A stretch of 64,000 nucleotides of DNA, from positions 62,001 to 126,000 of the forward strand of contig NZ_JAHXNL010000003.1 in the NCBI RefSeq assembly GCF_023148685.1, read 5' to 3'. Both the position numbers and the translations under genes were made by a program. This stretch comes from Georgenia sp. EYE_87. Lineage in GTDB: Bacteria; Actinomycetota; Actinomycetes; Actinomycetales; Actinomycetaceae. This document shows positions 1 to 7,489 of the stretch, in pieces (positions within the stretch are counted from its first letter, which is position 1; each line of letters opens with the position of its first letter). The notes under the pieces were generated by a model. The model worked only from the letters and a program-made list of their open reading frames with translations. It was not told the DNA's origin and made no database searches.

Positions 1-2
1 GG

Positions 3-104
3 TCGGGCACCGTCTACCTGCGGGCCGTCACGCCAACCGTGATCGCGTCGGCGCTCGGCATCTCCCGACGGCTCGGCTGGACCCCAAGAGCCGGAGTTCG
101 GTAG
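3..104 (+). CDS. C-terminal end of an unidentified protein (cut by window edge)
   Basis: An open frame enters from the left edge and ends at a TAG at 102-104, giving a 33-residue tail that finishes ...GWTPRAGVR. The codons are GC-rich in third position, like the rest of the window, which supports real coding. The fragment is too short to assign to a family. It runs in the same direction as the next gene, with about 150 bases between them in which I see no clear element. Confidence 0.4.
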   Translation, partial: SGTVYLRAVTPTVIASALGISRRLGWTPRAGVR

Positions 105-255
105 CGGCGCGAGGCGGGGCGGCCTGGCCACGTACCACTCACTCGCCCGGACGTGGCCGGCAGGTCATTCGGAGAGCTGGGCTCGGTCCCCGAGTTGTGA
201 CCCGACCCACCTCCAATTCGGAAACATCAGGCAGTAATCGACGGTTCAACCACTT

Positions 256-879
256 GTGACCACTACTGCTGACCTTCAGACCCAGAACGCGCTCGTCCTC
301 GACGAGCGCGCCCAGGACCTGCTCTTCCGCGAGGCCCGCACGGCCAACGCGTTCACGGACGAGCCCGTCACCGACGAGCAGATCGACGCGATCTTCCAGC
401 TCGTGAAGTGGGCGCCCACGTCGATGAACACCCAGCCGCTCCGGGTCGTCGTCGTCCGTTCCGCCGAGGCCAAGGCCCGCCTCCTCCCCCATATGTCCGA
501 GGGCAACCGGGCCAAGACGGCGGCCGCCCCCGCCACCGCCCTTCTTGCCGCGGACATCGACTTCCACGACGAGCTCCCGCGGACGTTCCCGCACTTCCCC
601 GGCGCCCGCGACATGTTCGCCGGTGACGAGGAGTCGCGCGCCCGCACCGCCGAGCTCAACACGGGCCTCCAGGTGGGCTACGCGATCATCGGCATCCGTG
701 CGGCCGGCCTCGCCGCCGGCCCGATGACCGGCTTCGACGCCGACGCGATCTCCCGCGAGTTCTTCCCGGACGGCCGTCACCGCGTGCTGGTCGCCATCAA
801 CATGGGCAAGCCCGCCGAGGACGCCTGGCACGACCGCCTGCCGCGGCTCGGCTTCGACGAGGTCGTCACGACGCTCTGA
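256..879 (+). CDS. rutE: Malonic semialdehyde reductase (RutE-like nitroreductase family)
   Basis: A 207-residue flavin-dependent nitroreductase-fold protein, close in length to E. coli RutE (196 aa). RutE reduces malonic semialdehyde to 3-hydroxypropionate in the pyrimidine (Rut) pathway using FMN and NAD(P)H. Visible family signatures are FREARTANAF near residue 28, APTSMNTQPLRVV at the FMN-binding region, and HFPGARDMF further on. The GTG start was chosen because it begins the conserved N-terminus; no strong ribosome site precedes it. No other rut genes are nearby, so the role here may be general detoxification of small aldehydes rather than uracil catabolism. A strong hairpin follows the stop. 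Confidence 0.85.
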   Translation: MTTTADLQTQNALVLDERAQDLLFREARTANAFTDEPVTDEQIDAIFQLVKWAPTSMNTQPLRVVVVRSAEAKARLLPHMSEGNRAKTAAAPATALLAADIDFHDELPRTFPHFPGARDMFAGDEESRARTAELNTGLQVGYAIIGIRAAGLAAGPMTGFDADAISREFFPDGRHRVLVAINMGKPAEDAWHDRLPRLGFDEVVTTL

Positions 880-894
880 GCCTCTGAGCTGACC

Positions 895-930
895 GACGGG
901 CGCGGCCTCCGACCGGGGGCCGCGCCCGTC
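895..930. terminator. Bidirectional terminator hairpin
   Basis: A perfect 13-bp inverted repeat (arms 895-907 and 918-930, 10-base loop) sits between two convergent genes, the RutE-like gene and the GNAT gene. It has no clear T-run on either side, but its symmetry and position fit a terminator serving both strands. Confidence 0.75.
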
Positions 931-995
931 GCTCGTCCATCCCCCGGCGCCTCAGCCGCTACCCCGACAGACCGCCTCCAGCGCGGTCTCGAGGC

Positions 996-1571
996 TCAGG
1001 GGATGTCTCTGCGCATGACGATCCGCGGCATCCTGCTCGCCACGGCGTCGGTCGTCCCGATCACCCGGAACCCCACCTTCTCGAACATGGACCGCGTGCC
1101 GACGAACGCCATCGTCAGGTCCATGCGCCCGGGCGGGTCCACCGGGTAGGCCTCGACCGCCGGCGCGCCGCGGGACGCCGCGTACGCCACCGCGCCCTCG
1201 ATGAGCTGGCCCGTGACTCCCTTCTTCCGGTGCCCGCTGCGCACGACGACGCAGATGATGCTCCACACCGGCACGTCGTCGACCGGGCGGATGAGCTTCG
1301 AGCCGGCGAGGCGGGGTATCTCGGCACGGGCCCCGACGTTGCACCAGCCGACCGGCACGCCGTCGAGATAGGTGACCACCCCAGGCGGGTTCTCGCGCTC
1401 GCACAGGGCCCGCATCGCCTGTTCCCGGTCACCGCCGCCGAGCTCCTCGATGTCCTTGGCCCGTAGCCGGTGCGAGAGGCACCAGCAGTGTGTCGCCCGG
1501 CGGTTCGGGTTGATGACGTCGGCGAAGTCCTCGAACCGGTCGGGCGTCACGGGATGCGTCTCCCAGGTCAT
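996..1571 (-). CDS. GNAT-family N-acetyltransferase
   Basis: A 191-residue acetyltransferase-fold protein. The acetyl-CoA-binding region is visible as VWSIICVVVRSGHRKKGVTGQLI (broken here as VWSIICVVV then RSGHRKKGVTGQLI), which matches GNAT motif A with its R/Q-x-x-G-x-G/A loop as RSGHRKKGV. The N-terminal part carries a CWC cluster (THCWCLSHR) often seen in a subgroup of actinobacterial GNATs. The ATG at 1571 is taken as the start because the protein aligns from MTWETHPVT; the open frame upstream is antisense to tdk and has no family resemblance. The substrate is unknown. It is divergent from tdk across about 110 bases. Confidence 0.75.
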   Translation of the reverse strand: MTWETHPVTPDRFEDFADVINPNRRATHCWCLSHRLRAKDIEELGGGDREQAMRALCERENPPGVVTYLDGVPVGWCNVGARAEIPRLAGSKLIRPVDDVPVWSIICVVVRSGHRKKGVTGQLIEGAVAYAASRGAPAVEAYPVDPPGRMDLTMAFVGTRSMFEKVGFRVIGTTDAVASRMPRIVMRRDIP

Positions 1572-1679
1572 CGGTGACCTCCCCGGCCCGGCCTGTGATG
1601 TCGTCGTGCGCGCATGGTCACAGTGTGGCGCGACCCTCCGACACGTGGCGGCTGCGCCGTCGTCACTAGGCTGCCTGGC

Positions 1680-2258
1680 ATGCACAGGGACGGGCTGGGG
1701 CGGCTGCAGGTGGTCTGCGGGCCGATGTTCGCCGGGAAGTCCGAGGAGCTGCTGCGCCGGGTGCGCCGCGCCCAGCTCGCCGGGCTCGCCGTCGAGGTGG
1801 TCAACCACGCGCTCGACGAGCGGCACGGCGCCGGCCAGGTGGCCTCGCACTCCGGGCTCAGCGTCCCGTCCCGCGCGGCGCCGGACGTCCCCTCGCTGGT
1901 GGAGCTCGTCGCCGGCCAGCAGCTGGACCTGCTCGCGATCGACGAGGCACAGTTCTTCGGCGCGGACCTCGTCCCGGTGGTCGGCGACCTGGCGCTGCGG
2001 GGCATGACGGTCGTCGTCGCCGGCCTGTGCGTGACCTTCGACGGCCGCCCGTTCGAGCCGCTCCCCTCCCTCATGGCGCTCGCGGAGGACGTCACCAAGC
2101 TGACGGCGGTGTGCACGGTGTGCGGGGAGGACGCGCCGTTCCACCAGCGCGTGCGCGCGGGCGACGTCGGCGACGCCCGCGTCCCGACCGCCGAGCACGT
2201 GGGTGGGATCGAGTCGTACCAGGCCCGGTGCCGGCGTCACCACGAGACGCTGGCCTGA
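1680..2258 (+). CDS. tdk: Thymidine kinase
   Basis: A 192-residue type II (TK1-like) thymidine kinase, which phosphorylates thymidine to dTMP with ATP in nucleoside salvage. The Walker A loop is GPMFAGKSEELL near the N-terminus, the Walker B/catalytic region is LLAIDEAQFF, and the lasso-domain zinc ligands appear as CTVC in the middle and C-x-x-H (CRRH) at the C-terminus. The length matches the family (about 190-200 aa). The ATG at 1680 begins just before the Walker A segment; an upstream in-frame start adds 22 residues with no family resemblance and is rejected. Confidence 0.93.
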   Translation: MHRDGLGRLQVVCGPMFAGKSEELLRRVRRAQLAGLAVEVVNHALDERHGAGQVASHSGLSVPSRAAPDVPSLVELVAGQQLDLLAIDEAQFFGADLVPVVGDLALRGMTVVVAGLCVTFDGRPFEPLPSLMALAEDVTKLTAVCTVCGEDAPFHQRVRAGDVGDARVPTAEHVGGIESYQARCRRHHETLA

Positions 2259-2385
2259 CATCGCGGGACTCGTCCGGGGGCCTCTCGCGGTCCGGCTCGG
2301 CGAACTCGTCGATCTCTCCGAAGTGCGGGGGGAGGGAAGCTCCGAAACGGTCCGTAAAGCGTCGCCGTCGCGAATAATCCCCCGA

Positions 2386-2949
2386 ATGAGGAAGTGGTTC
2401 CAGCGCGACTACCGCCCCCTGCTGGACGGCGGCCAGGGCGAGGTCATCGAGGTCTCCGGCTCGGTCGAGATCGCCGCCACCCGGCAGAGCGTCTGGGCGC
2501 TGATCAAGCCGGCGGAGAACGGGCCGCTGCTCAGCCCGCACATCATCCGCGGGTTCCACGTCCCCGGGACGCCCGAGGGGGTCGGCGAGGTCCAGGGGTT
2601 CATCACCGTGCACGAGGGCCGCAAGCACATCGTCGGCATCGAGCTGGTCGACGAGGTGCCCGGGGAGCTCGCGGTGACCCGGGTGCTGGGGAGCCTCGAC
2701 GACGCCTCCCGGACCACGTACGCGCTCAGCGACACCGCCGGCGGCTGCCGGTTCGAGCAGCGCGAACGGTTCACCGTCCCCCCGAACCACGACGCCGAGG
2801 CGTTCGAGCGCCACCACCAGGAACTGGTCGACCTCCTGGTGCAGCGGGTCAAGCTGGTCGCGGAGCGGACGTGGACGCCGTACCCGGCCGCCCCCGACGG
2901 GCGGCCGGACGTGCGCTTCAGTCCCGAGTACCGCACGGCGGGACTCTGA
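2386..2949 (+). CDS. SRPBCC (START/Bet v1-like) family protein
   Basis: A 187-residue protein with the SRPBCC pattern: an opening strand (VSGSVEIAATRQSVWALIK), a helix-grip core, and a long C-terminal helix (HHQELVDLLVQRVKLVAERTW). Such proteins form a deep hydrophobic ligand pocket and include polyketide cyclases and lipid-transfer-like proteins. The ligand cannot be inferred. The ATG at 2386 was chosen because the preceding in-frame residues are low-complexity and lie in the tdk trailer. It is followed after about 160 bases by an SDR gene that has its own operator-like palindrome, so co-transcription is uncertain. Confidence 0.7.
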   Translation: MRKWFQRDYRPLLDGGQGEVIEVSGSVEIAATRQSVWALIKPAENGPLLSPHIIRGFHVPGTPEGVGEVQGFITVHEGRKHIVGIELVDEVPGELAVTRVLGSLDDASRTTYALSDTAGGCRFEQRERFTVPPNHDAEAFERHHQELVDLLVQRVKLVAERTWTPYPAAPDGRPDVRFSPEYRTAGL

Positions 2950-3043
2950 CCGTCGCGGCGCGCCGCCGCCGTCGTCGTCGCCCTGTCCGGGACGTCGCCC
3001 GCTTCGGGCGGAAACGCCCGGGAATTTCCGGCTCTCCGGCCTG

Positions 3044-3063
3044 GTTCATGCAAACACATGAAC
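3044..3063. promoter_or_regulatory. Operator-like palindrome upstream of the SDR gene
   Basis: A perfect 7-bp inverted repeat, GTTCATG / CATGAAC with a 6-base spacer, lies about 50 bases before the SDR start. The local base composition is more AT-rich than the surroundings. The layout resembles a binding site for a dimeric regulator, but no regulator gene lies next to it. Confidence 0.4.
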
Positions 3064-3111
3064 ACGTGGGCGCCACAAGGACGGCCGCGAGACCTGAAAG
3101 AAGTGAGCAGC

Positions 3112-3861
3112 ATGTCTTCCGTCGACAGCAAGGTTGCCATCGTCACCGGGGCCGGTTCGGGCCTGGGCGCCGCCATCGCCGAGGAGCTGGCGGCCGGCGG
3201 GGCGCGAGTGGTCGTCACCGACATCAACATGTCCGCCGCCGAGGCCACCGTCGGGCGCATCACCGAGGCGGGCGGGACGGCGATGGCGGTCCAACAGAAC
3301 ACCGCGGTCGCCGCCGAGTCCGAGAAGGTCGTCCAGGCCGCGCTCGACGCGTACGGCCGCCTCGACCTCGCGGTGAACAACGCCGGCATCGGCGGCAAGG
3401 CCGCCCCTACCGGCGAGATCGACCTGGAGGACTGGGCCCGGGTCATCGACATCAACCTCAACGGCGTGCTCTACGGCCTGCGCTACCAGATCCCGGCGAT
3501 GCTCGCGTCGGGCGGGGGCGCCATCGTCAACATGGCGTCGATCCACGGCGCGGTCGCCGCACCGGGGAACACCGCGTACACCGCCGCCAAGCACGGCGTC
3601 GTGGGGATGACCCGCAACGCCGCCGTCGAGTACGGCACCCAGGGCGTGCGCGTCAACGCCGTCGGTCCCGGCTACATCGCCACCCCGCTGCTCGAGAACC
3701 TGCCCCAGGAGCAGCGCGACGCCCTCGCGGCCAAGCACGCGCTCGGGCGCCTGGGGCGCGCGGAGGAGGTCTCCCACCTGGTCACGTTCCTGCTCAGCGA
3801 CGAGGCGTCCTTCCTCACCGGCGGCTACTACCTCGCCGACGGCGGCTACACGGCGAGCTGA
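3112..3861 (+). CDS. SDR-family NAD(P)-dependent oxidoreductase
   Basis: A 249-residue classical short-chain dehydrogenase. The nucleotide-binding motif is TGAGSGLG near residue 12, followed by NNAG, the catalytic serine region (VNMASIHG) and the YTAAKHG active-site Tyr/Lys pair. The C-terminal GGYYLADGGYTAS is typical of FabG-like enzymes. It probably oxidises or reduces a secondary alcohol/ketone; the substrate is unknown. The ATG at 3112 is preferred over an ATG 54 bases upstream because it directly precedes the conserved Rossmann strand and follows the purine-rich GAAAGAAGTGAG. Confidence 0.85.
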   Translation: MSSVDSKVAIVTGAGSGLGAAIAEELAAGGARVVVTDINMSAAEATVGRITEAGGTAMAVQQNTAVAAESEKVVQAALDAYGRLDLAVNNAGIGGKAAPTGEIDLEDWARVIDINLNGVLYGLRYQIPAMLASGGGAIVNMASIHGAVAAPGNTAYTAAKHGVVGMTRNAAVEYGTQGVRVNAVGPGYIATPLLENLPQEQRDALAAKHALGRLGRAEEVSHLVTFLLSDEASFLTGGYYLADGGYTAS

Positions 3862-3902
3862 CCGGCCCGGATCTCGAGGGTCCCCGAACGGCTCCGCCCC
3901 AC

Positions 3903-3935
3903 CGCCCCGCTCCGCCAGAACGGCGGGGCGGGGCG
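3903..3935 (+). terminator. Terminator hairpin after the SDR gene
   Basis: Arms 3903-3916 and 3922-3935 form a 14-bp stem with a single G-T wobble and a 5-base loop, followed by a short T-containing stretch. It separates the SDR gene from the VOC gene. Confidence 0.7.
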
Positions 3936-3963
3936 TGTTGACGTGGGCGTTAACCTGCGACCC

Positions 3964-4359
3964 ATGAGCCCTACGCCCTACATCCACTTCCCCGGCACGG
4001 CGCGCGAGGCGCTCACCTTCTACGGCGACCTCTTCAGCTGCACCGTGCAGCTGCACACCTTCGCCGAGTTCAGCAGGAACGACGGCCCCGCCGACGCCGT
4101 CGCCCACGGCCTCCTGGCCGACGGCCCGATCACCCTCTACGGCGCCGACGCCGCGGGCAACCAGGCGCCGGTGCGATTCGAGGGCATGATGCTGGCGCTG
4201 CTCGGCACCGCCTCGCCGGAGACCATGCGCGCCTGGTTCGCCGGCCTCTCCGAGGGCGGCCGGGTGGTGGACCCGCTGCAGACGCGGCCCTGGGGCGCGT
4301 CCGACGGCCAGGTCGTCGACCGCTTCGGCCTGCACTGGCTGATCGGGTTCGAGGCCTGA
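3964..4359 (+). CDS. VOC-family protein (PhnB/glyoxalase-like)
   Basis: A 131-residue vicinal-oxygen-chelate fold protein of the PhnB/DUF1338-like small type: it starts with the YIHFPGTAREALTFYGDLF repeat-like strand and ends VDRFGLHWLIGF. Proteins of this class bind small metabolites or metals; the activity is not predictable. The ATG at 3964 directly precedes the conserved first strand. Its TGA stop (4357-4359) coincides with the left junction of the IS110 element: the last two bases, GA, look like the insertion core dinucleotide, so the gene kept its own stop codon. Confidence 0.75.
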   Translation: MSPTPYIHFPGTAREALTFYGDLFSCTVQLHTFAEFSRNDGPADAVAHGLLADGPITLYGADAAGNQAPVRFEGMMLALLGTASPETMRAWFAGLSEGGRVVDPLQTRPWGASDGQVVDRFGLHWLIGFEA

Positions 4360-4364
4360 CAGTG

Positions 4365-4550
4365 ATGATGTGTGTGGTGGTTCCTTCGGGTGGGTCTGAC
4401 TCTCGGCCTGACCGACGCCTCGGCTGTCCTGTTTGCGATATGTCGGCCCGCTCGAGGGGACCATCACGCACGCGACCGGACGGGCGTCTGTGACCTTATA
4501 GGAGCTTGGTTCAGAAGCCCCGCCACTGTCTTGTCCGCCCGCCCGGCCGG
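4365..4550 (+). ncRNA. Candidate IS110 bridge RNA
   Basis: Two consecutive stem-loops fill the left end. In stem-loop 1, bases 4369-4396 pair with 4445-4472 without interruption (28 pairs including G-U), enclosing an internal loop capped by a small hairpin (4412-4415 with 4420-4423). The 5' loop strand ends in GGCCTGA (4405-4411), identical to the left flank plus core at 4353-4359. In stem-loop 2, bases 4473-4486 pair with 4536-4549 (two A-C mismatches), capped by 4504-4507 with 4515-4518. Its 5' strand ends in ATAGGA (4498-4503), identical to the right end at 5692-5697; its 3' strand has CACTGTC (4524-4530), complementary to GACAGTG at 4358-4364. This is the target-loop/donor-loop plan of known bridge RNAs. 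The right-target guide matches the present right flank poorly. RNA ends are approximate. Confidence 0.7.
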
Positions 4551-4596
4551 CGCGTGCTGCCCTACCGGGATCAGCGAGAGGACAGCAGTGACCAGC

Positions 4597-5686
4597 ATGA
4601 CGGATCAGCACCTGGAAGTCATCGCCGGGGTGGACACCCACGGCCAGACGCATCACGCCGCGGTGGTCGACCTCCTCGGCCGGCACCTGGCCGACAAGGA
4701 GTTCCCCGCCACCAGTTCCGGCTACCGGCAGCTGATGGCCTGGCTGGGCTCCCACGGCACCGTGACCGCGGTCGGGATCGAGGGCACCGGCGCCTACGGT
4801 GCCGAGCTCAGCCCGGGTCCTGACCCGGTCCGGGATCCGGGTGGTTGAGGTCGACCGCCCCGACCGCAAGACCCGCCGGCTGCGGGGCAGGTCCGACCCG
4901 ATCGACGCCTACGCCGCCGCGACCGCGGTGGCCTCGGGGCGCGCCACCGGGACTCCGAAGACCCGCGACGGGATCGTCGAGGCGATCCGTGCCCTGCGGG
5001 TCCCGCGCCGCTCGGCGGTCAAGGCCCGCACCCAGGCCATCAATCAGGCCCGCCAGCTCGTGGTCACCGCCCCCGAGGCGCTGCGCGCGCAGCTGCGCGG
5101 CCTCTCCGCCACCGAGCTGGCCCGGACCTGTGCCCGGCTGCGTCCCGGTGACCTGGCCGACCCGACCGGGGCGACCAAGGCCGCCCTGCGTCGTCTGGGC
5201 CGGCGGATCCTGGCCCTGGTCGAGGAGATCGCCGAGCTCGACGCCGAGCTGAAGACCCTGACCGCCCAGGCCGCCCCGACCCTGCTCGCCCGCACGGGCG
5301 TCGGCCCTGACGTCGCCGGCCAACTGCTCGCCACCGCCGGGGACAACCCCGAGCGGCTGCACTCCGAGGCCGCGTTCGCTCACCTGTGCGGCGTCGCTCC
5401 GATCCCCGCCTCCTCCGGGCGCCGGGACCGTCACCGCCTCAACCGCGGCGGGGACAGGGCCGCGAACCACGCCTTGCACACCATCGCCCTGTGCCGCATG
5501 CGCTGGGCCCCCCGCACCCGCGCCTACGTCCAGCGCCGCACCCAGGAAGGACTGTCCAAGAAGGACATCATGCGCTGCCTCAAGCGCCACATCGCCCGCG
5601 AGATCTACCGAGCGCTCACCAACGACCTACAGAGCCGAAGCGCTCACGCGTCAACTGCCACCGCCGACCTCCCACAGGCCGCTTGA
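4597..5686 (+). pseudogene. IS110-family transposase, disrupted by a 1-base frameshift
   Basis: The N-terminal RuvC-like DEDD domain shows GVDTHGQTHHA (first Asp), GIEGTGAYG (Glu) and RSDPIDAYAAA (two Asp). The C-terminal Transposase_20 domain shows LLARTGVGPDVAGQLLAT and SSGRRDRHRLNRGG, which holds the serine expected to attack DNA. The first frame continues to a stop at 4848; the second is read one base later. Removing one C from the CCC run at 4812-4814 joins them into a normal 362-residue protein (…GAELS-RVLTRSG…). A GTG at 4588 is an alternative start. The product is probably inactive unless the extra base is a sequencing error. Spacing and context match the bridge RNA upstream. Confidence 0.88.
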
Positions 5687-5732
5687 CATCCATAGGAGCA
5701 TCGAGAAGGGGAGAACCCCCTGTCGATCGACG

Positions 5733-5948
5733 CTACGGCGAACCGGTCCCGGGCCCGGCGTCGTTGTCGGGCTTCTGGTCGTCACGCCTTTTCGGCCGCT
5801 GCTCGAGGTAGGCGACGCCGGAGTCCAGGTCGACCGGTCCGAACGGCGGGGCGCCGTCCCCGGGGCGCCGGACATCCAGCTCCAGGCGCTCGCGTTCCTC
5901 CACGAGGTGGCGCAGCCCCGGCTCGAAGATCATGAAGAACTCCGACAT
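5733..5948 (-). CDS. Small hypothetical protein (DUF6191-like)
   Basis: A 71-residue acidic/basic soluble protein, starting MSEFFMIFEPGLRHLVEERERLEL and containing FGPVDLDSGVAYLEQ. (Quoted in two parts: MSEFFMIFEPGLRH and LVEERERLEL.) The pattern of an FEPGxRH start, a charged helix and a PVDLDSG segment matches small actinobacterial proteins grouped as DUF6191. The function is unknown. The stop lies 35 bases beyond the right end of the IS110 element, so the element landed just downstream of this gene. Confidence 0.6.
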   Translation of the reverse strand: MSEFFMIFEPGLRHLVEERERLELDVRRPGDGAPPFGPVDLDSGVAYLEQRPKRRDDQKPDNDAGPGTGSP

Positions 5949-6075
5949 GCCTGCACCGTACGCCGTGGCGGCGCGGCGGTATGAGGGTTCCGGTGTGTCA
6001 GCGCAGCCGCGGCGCCGACGCGTTCAGGGTCGACAGCCGCGGACGGTCAGCCGGTGAGGACTGCTCGCCTGCCGG

Positions 6076-6504
6076 TCAGCCGGCGACGACGGCTCGCGCT
6101 GCCCGCAGCCGGGCCGTCCGCATCGGAGGGGTGTCGAGCTCGCGGCCGTTCTCGGTGAGCCAGGCCGCCCAGTCGGTGACGTCGGGGTGCTGCTTGAGCA
6201 GGGCGCGCCGTTCCCGTTCTGTCATCGCGCCCCAGATCCCGAACTCGATCCTGGACCCCAGGGCCTCGACGAGGCAGGCCATCCGGACCGGGCACGTGAA
6301 GCACAGCTCGCGCGCGGAGCGCTGAGCGGCGCCGTGCACGAACAGGGTGTCGGGCGGGGTCTTGGCGCACGCCGCATCGACGGCCCACGACAACCTCGCG
6401 ATCACGGTGACACTCCGCAGGAGAGGCGCTGCGCCGCCGCCGGTGGCGGGACTCCGGCCCAGGTTCACCGTGTCCGCGGGAACCGCCTCGCTCTCGTGGG
6501 TCAT
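6076..6504 (-). CDS. WhiB-family iron-sulfur transcriptional regulator
   Basis: A 142-residue WhiB-like (Wbl) protein. The four cluster-binding cysteines are visible as AACAKTP, then ELCFTCPVRMAC (C-x-x-C-x5-C), followed by the glycine-rich turn GIWGAMTERER used for sigma-factor/DNA contact. Wbl proteins bind a [4Fe-4S] cluster and act with the primary sigma factor on stress or developmental promoters. Its ATG overlaps the TGA of the upstream TetR gene (ATGA), so the two are translationally coupled and share the promoter near 7290. There is no AT-hook like that of WhiB7, so an antibiotic-response role is not indicated. The C-terminus is Arg/Ala-rich. Confidence 0.9.
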   Translation of the reverse strand: MTHESEAVPADTVNLGRSPATGGGAAPLLRSVTVIARLSWAVDAACAKTPPDTLFVHGAAQRSARELCFTCPVRMACLVEALGSRIEFGIWGAMTERERRALLKQHPDVTDWAAWLTENGRELDTPPMRTARLRAARAVVAG

Positions 6505-7223
6505 GTCAGGGCAACCGGGTGCAGCTGGCCGCGCAACCCGGTCAGAAGGATGTCGAGGCCCCGGTCAAGCTCGGCGGCGCCGTCGTAGTCGGCCAGCTCG
6601 GAGGCGAGACGCCGGAGCAGCGGGAACTCCCCGGGCGGGAGCCGGTGCAGGCCCAGGCGGAGGAGGTCGTCGCTCTCCTCGGGGTTGGCGACCAGCTCCT
6701 GCAGCTCCGTGAGGACGTGACCGTAGAGGAACCCGATGTAGGCCCGGTAGACGTGCAGCGCGTCCCCGGGCGAGAAGCCGGCACCGACCAGCAGGGCCAG
6801 GATCGTCTCGAGCGGGCGCAGGGTGCCGAGCGGGCGAAGGCCCAGCGGCGTGGACAGCGGACGCGTGACCAGGAGGGGCACCACACGGGGGTGCGCGAGC
6901 ACGAGGCTGCGGAACTCGTGCGCGGTCTGCCGCAGCTGTCCCTCCCAGTCGTCCCCGTCGGTGGCGATGGTCAGCTCGGCCATGACGGTCTCCACCACGC
7001 CGTCGAGCAGCGCGTCCCGACTGTCGGCGTAGCGGTACAGCGCCATCGCGTTGCAGCCCAGCTCTCGCGCCAGCCGGCGCATCGTCAACGCCTCGACTCC
7101 TTCGGCGTCCACCAGACCCAGCGCTGCCGCGAGGACCCGTTCCCGGCTCAAGGGCTCACGGCGTCGGCGCCGGGCTCCATGCTCTGCCGCTCCCGCATCT
7201 GCGGACCTCGGTGATCTCGGCAC
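6501..7223 (-). CDS. TetR/AcrR-family transcriptional regulator
   Basis: A 240-residue TetR regulator. The N-terminal helix-turn-helix spans roughly residues 25-70 (RERVLAAALGLVDAEGVEALTMRRLARELGCNAMALYRY, seen as VDAEGVEALTMRRLA and CNAMALYRYADSRDALL). The C-terminal half resembles the TetR_C_1 ligand-binding domain with a long hydrophobic core. It is the first gene of a two-gene operon with whiB. An operator-like inverted repeat overlapping the predicted -10 box about 55 bases upstream suggests autorepression, which would make WhiB production depend on the unknown ligand of this repressor. Confidence 0.88.
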   Translation of the reverse strand: MPRSPRSADAGAAEHGARRRRREPLSRERVLAAALGLVDAEGVEALTMRRLARELGCNAMALYRYADSRDALLDGVVETVMAELTIATDGDDWEGQLRQTAHEFRSLVLAHPRVVPLLVTRPLSTPLGLRPLGTLRPLETILALLVGAGFSPGDALHVYRAYIGFLYGHVLTELQELVANPEESDDLLRLGLHRLPPGEFPLLRRLASELADYDGAAELDRGLDILLTGLRGQLHPVALT

Positions 7224-7275
7224 TGCACTCCCTTCGTGTGGCTCGGATCTCAGTTCAGGAGATCGTCCCCACTTG

Positions 7276-7315
7276 CGTAGATCTACATCGTAGACTTACG
7301 CTGTACATGTGCCAA
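7276..7315 (-). promoter_or_regulatory. TetR-whiB promoter with overlapping operator
   Basis: On the minus strand TTGGCA (complement of 7310-7315) and TACGAT (complement of 7287-7292) are separated by 17 bases, a good -35/-10 pair. A 25-bp imperfect palindrome at 7276-7300 (half-site CGTAnnTCTAC, inverted as GTAGAnnTACG) covers the -10 box. The geometry fits repression by a TetR dimer. Confidence 0.65.
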
Positions 7316-7489
7316 TAGCGCACGCCCGACGGGTACCGCCCGCCTCAGCACCACTCACAAGCTTCGCGTCGCGCTCCGGCCCCAGCCGAGACTGACCAAG
7401 CGCACGCGCACAGACCGTGCACCGGCCCGTCCATCACCCAGAACCCACCGAAGTGGGCGCACCTGTCCACCTCGGGAGAAGAGGCCACC

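Larger units (their letters stand above)
4360..5697 (+). mobile_element. IS110-family insertion sequence (transposase frameshifted)
   Basis: Boundaries are inferred from the bridge-RNA logic described for the ncRNA feature: a GA core dinucleotide is found at 4358-4359 on the left and 5696-5697 on the right, giving an element of about 1.34 kb with a long left end (about 230 bases before the transposase) and a very short right end (11 bases after it). This is the arrangement of the IS110 group proper. A consensus TTGACA at 5683-5688 in the right end could act as a -35 element across the joined ends of a circular form, as known for this family; the matching -10 would be weak. There are no terminal inverted repeats, as expected. 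Confidence 0.85.

Noticed and set aside
256-879. Rut pyrimidine degradation operon
   Set aside because: Only the RutE-like reductase is present; the next genes are unrelated.
4597-5686. Programmed ribosomal frameshifting in the transposase
   Set aside because: IS110-family transposases are normally single-frame. There is no slippery heptamer, and the change is one extra base within a catalytic domain, so mutation or sequencing error is more likely.
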